Origin: Xanthomonas sp. DAR 35659
Lineage (GTDB): Bacteria > Pseudomonadota > Gammaproteobacteria > Xanthomonadales > Xanthomonadaceae
DNA length: 64,000 nucleotides
Reading direction: 5' to 3'
NCBI RefSeq assembly: GCF_041242975.1
Contig: NZ_CP162488.1
Span: forward strand, 1,044,001 to 1,108,000
The notes below the pieces were generated by a model, which saw nothing but the letters and a program-made list of their open reading frames with translations, made no database searches and was not told the origin of the DNA. A program made the translations under genes and the position numbers. Each line of letters begins with the position of its first letter. Position 1 is the first letter of the stretch. Of the stretch, positions 63,801 to 64,000 are shown piece by piece.

Positions 63801-64000
63801 CTAGCCGCGCAGCAGCATCTGCGTCATCAGCGCGCGCAGCGCCGGCGCGCGCACCGGCTTGGACAGGAAACCCCAGCCGCGTTCCTGGGCCAGCGCGCGC
63901 AAGGCCGGATCCGGTTCGGCGGTGACCAGGATCACCCGCGGCGCGGCGTTCCAGCGTTCGCATAGCCGGGCGAACAGGGCCGGGCCGTCGTGCGCGCCCA
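63801..64000 (-). CDS. C-terminal receiver domain of a signalling protein (truncated by window)
   Basis: The last 66 or so codons of a minus-strand gene that continues beyond the window. The segment VILVTAEPDPALRAL, then GWGFLSKPVRAPALRALM, ending MLLRG, is the second half of a receiver domain, with the conserved lysine in SKPV and the threonine of VTAE. Placement at the extreme C-terminus with a short tail is typical of hybrid sensor kinases. A free-standing response regulator is the alternative. Confidence 0.75.
   Translation of the reverse strand, partial: GAHDGPALFARLCERWNAAPRVILVTAEPDPALRALAQERGWGFLSKPVRAPALRALMTQMLLRG

Overview
The window reads as chromosome from a Xanthomonas-type gammaproteobacterium. 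From about 13.4 kb onward the DNA is very GC-rich. It carries the sucrose-uptake (sux) genes typical of xanthomonads, a secreted toxin with a C-terminal XVIPCD-like type IV secretion signal, a GH12 endoglucanase, and two families of intergenic palindromes that recur in Xanthomonas genomes. No rRNA, tRNA or CRISPR array was seen.

Bases 1 to about 13,380 look different: visibly lower GC, looser gene packing and mostly unrecognised genes. The core is a Tn7-like transposition cassette: a TnsA-TnsB fusion (3663-6101), a TnsC-like AAA+ ATPase (6101-7168) and a short TniQ (7137-8078), preceded by a small helix-turn-helix gene. On its left lie four unrecognised genes, one with a HEPN-like R-x4-H motif. 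On its right are one unknown gene and a minus-strand group that looks like a defence operon: a candidate PD-(D/E)XK protein, a small ORF interrupted by an in-frame TGA, and an 823-residue STAND NTPase with C-terminal TPRs. The right border falls about 50 bases before the FrmR operator. Both border regions share the words GGTTGTG, CCATAG and TGTACA, but I could not find a target-site duplication, and the left end may lie outside the window.

The rest is ordinary chromosome in functional blocks. 13.4-16.5 kb: formaldehyde detoxification frmR-frmA-gfa-fghA. 17.5-20.7 kb: a MocR regulator divergent from phzF-type and EamA genes. 20.9-31.5 kb: DegV, a DsbA-like isomerase, GH12 endoglucanase, a pair of secreted amidohydrolases (one lacking metal ligands), DUF924, a glutaredoxin-rhodanese fusion and a membrane deacetylase. 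32.4-41.4 kb: methyltransferase, GDSL hydrolase, AlaA-like aminotransferase, RsgA, a QEGLA-motif protease-like protein, two unknown genes and a DJ-1/Hsp31-like protein. 41.6-48.8 kb: suxB, suxA, suxC, suxR with two LacI-type operators exactly 100 bases apart. 48.9-55.8 kb: phbB, then a probable citrate-uptake block (CitMHS carrier and OprO/P-like porin, divergent from TctD/TctE and a periplasmic binding protein). 55.8-60.3 kb: a large propeller-GGDEF diguanylate cyclase divergent from a LuxR-type response regulator, and a small DUF5713-like gene. 60.4-63.6 kb: a lipoprotein with ankyrin repeats followed by a lipase-like effector with an XVIPCD-like tail, a likely immunity-toxin pair. The window closes on the C-terminal receiver domain of a truncated minus-strand signalling protein.
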